Below are positions 63,355 through 64,000 of a stretch of DNA of 64,000 nucleotides, one piece after another. The notes below the pieces were generated by a model. The model did not search any database and was not told the DNA's origin. It saw only the letters and a program-made list of their open reading frames with translations. The stretch comes from Bacteroidales bacterium (GTDB lineage Bacteria > Bacteroidota > Bacteroidia > Bacteroidales > UBA932), in assembly GCA_017555965.1 (NCBI GenBank), contig JAFZFH010000048.1:1-64000 (forward strand). Direction: 5' to 3'. Positions within the stretch are counted from its first letter, which is position 1; every line of letters starts with the position of its first letter. Position numbers and translations under genes: made by a program.

Positions 63355-63999
63355 TTAGAATCCCTTTCCTTTGGTGCGTTCATGTATGCTGACCTGTTTC
63401 TTATCAAGGTTTTCTATTTTGAATTGCACGGCAGAACGGACAGGAATATCATCAGGGATGAACTGGATGAGAGCGGCAATGATTTCATCCACGTTGTTGA
63501 ATCCGGTATCCTGTACTTCGCCAAGTTTTACGCCTTTGAAAAATGCTGTACCTTTCATCATATGCTTTGCGGAGAAGCGCTGCAAGTCTGCTGGCTTTTC
63601 TATTGTTTCCATACTTGCCCTGTGCGACTTTGTATTTGAGAAGAAAATCAGTTCAATAACCTTTTCATTGAGTTCCCATGCAGGCTCAAAGTTTAGCTTT
63701 ATATATCCCCGTGTAACAGTATGACCAGCAGAGTGATTCATTCCGAAAGCAACGTCAGATATTGAAGCACCGCAGTCGTTTTGAGCGACAGTTCCCCAAG
63801 TGTGGCGAAATGTATATACGCAGTACCATTCTTCTTTCGGGATTCCCATGCTTTCGCATATTTTCCTCAGTCCGCTGTTCACATTAGCCCCAAAGCTGTC
63901 CGATGTTGAGTGGCGTTCATGGAAGTTGAACAGGTATTCATCATTCTTTGCTGCTTTGTATTTTTCAAAAAGCGGAGCTATGATAGGTGGCACTCGCAT
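63355..63999 (-). CDS. int: Tyrosine recombinase / integrase, C-terminal part (cut by window edge)
   Basis: The frame runs off the window, so the true start is beyond 64000. Catalytic elements: YTFRHTWGTVAQNDCG (box II; Tyr in place of the usual first His, Arg present), GHTVTRGYIKLN (His and the nucleophile Tyr), and an extra ~100-residue C-terminal extension after the tyrosine. Catalyses site-specific integration. Placed at the end of the phage opposite the host-gene stub at 106-189, which supports a prophage. Confidence 0.8.
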   Translation of the reverse strand: MRVPPIIAPLFEKYKAAKNDEYLFNFHERHSTSDSFGANVNSGLRKICESMGIPKEEWYCVYTFRHTWGTVAQNDCGASISDVAFGMNHSAGHTVTRGYIKLNFEPAWELNEKVIELIFFSNTKSHRASMETIEKPADLQRFSAKHMMKGTAFFKGVKLGEVQDTGFNNVDEIIAALIQFIPDDIPVRSAVQFKIENLDKKQVSIHERTKGKGF

Positions 64000-64000
64000 C

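Noticed and set aside
1-64000. tRNA or rRNA genes
   Set aside because: I saw no cloverleaf with a CCA-type end or rRNA-like stretch by eye; a dedicated scan was not possible.

Overview
This window is almost entirely a tailed-phage genome, most likely an integrated prophage of a Bacteroidales bacterium (Bacteroides, Prevotella or relatives). The evidence is a Bacteroidales-type promoter (TTG then TAnnTTTG) upstream of the early genes, gene families common in Bacteroidales phages (Lin1244/Lin1753-like replication protein, GH108 muramidase, giant polyvalent protein), and what look like 3' ends of two convergent host genes in the first ~190 bases, with a tyrosine integrase running off the right edge. 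The phage would therefore fill about 0.2 kb to beyond 64 kb. No tRNA, rRNA, CRISPR array or insertion sequence was recognised.

Layout. 0.2-1.2 kb (minus): two small membrane proteins and a C1-like repressor. 1.2-16.9 kb (plus): early region, with a Cro-like regulator, small regulators, a structured non-coding stretch (2.75-3.35 kb), a RecT/RecE-like recombination pair, DUF1367, a SNF2 helicase, a VRR-NUC nuclease, a replication initiator with internal iterons, an adenine methyltransferase, an SSB-like protein and many tiny genes coupled by ATGA overlaps. 17.0-20.7 kb (plus): three small genes and an 887-aa probable virion protein. 20.8-37.9 kb (minus): three tandem paralogues, a lysis cassette, a complete diversity-generating retroelement (DGR), a 2,205-aa fibre-like protein, head genes, major capsid protein and scaffold. 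38.0-41.6 kb (plus): candidate small terminase, a rhomboid protease, large terminase and two small genes. 41.6-62.8 kb (minus): portal, a 5,819-aa polyvalent protein and two internal-virion-like proteins. 62.9-64 kb: a small DNA-binding-like protein (plus) and the integrase (minus, cut).

Most notable observations. (1) The DGR has one template repeat and two target genes 9 kb apart: a tail-type lectin next to the RT and a separate lectin-fold protein at the end of the early region; both targets carry the same 54-nt tail with a 10-bp hairpin. (2) A phage-specific late promoter family recurs at six places: a TAATAnnTAAAA box, 21-22 nt, then TAnnTT(T/C)G. Each copy lies just upstream of a structural-gene transcription unit. 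(3) An intact rhomboid intramembrane protease sits in the packaging cassette, while the major capsid protein starts with a hydrophobic helix ending in small residues; this suggests a capsid-processing link. (4) The giant virion gene carries three good-looking ORFs in one alternative frame, all over its low-complexity linkers: candidate overprinted genes. (5) A lambda-like origin (three 21-bp iterons plus an AT-rich stretch) lies inside the replication initiator gene.

How the parts fit: the repressor and Cro-like gene probably decide lysogeny versus lysis; the early plus-strand genes recombine, replicate and modify the DNA; late promoters then switch on head, tail, lysis and packaging genes. 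The absence of a recognisable tail-tube or tape-measure gene, a P22-like portal and large internal-virion proteins point to a podovirus-like particle. The DGR would diversify the receptor-binding tip and a second, unusually placed lectin protein.
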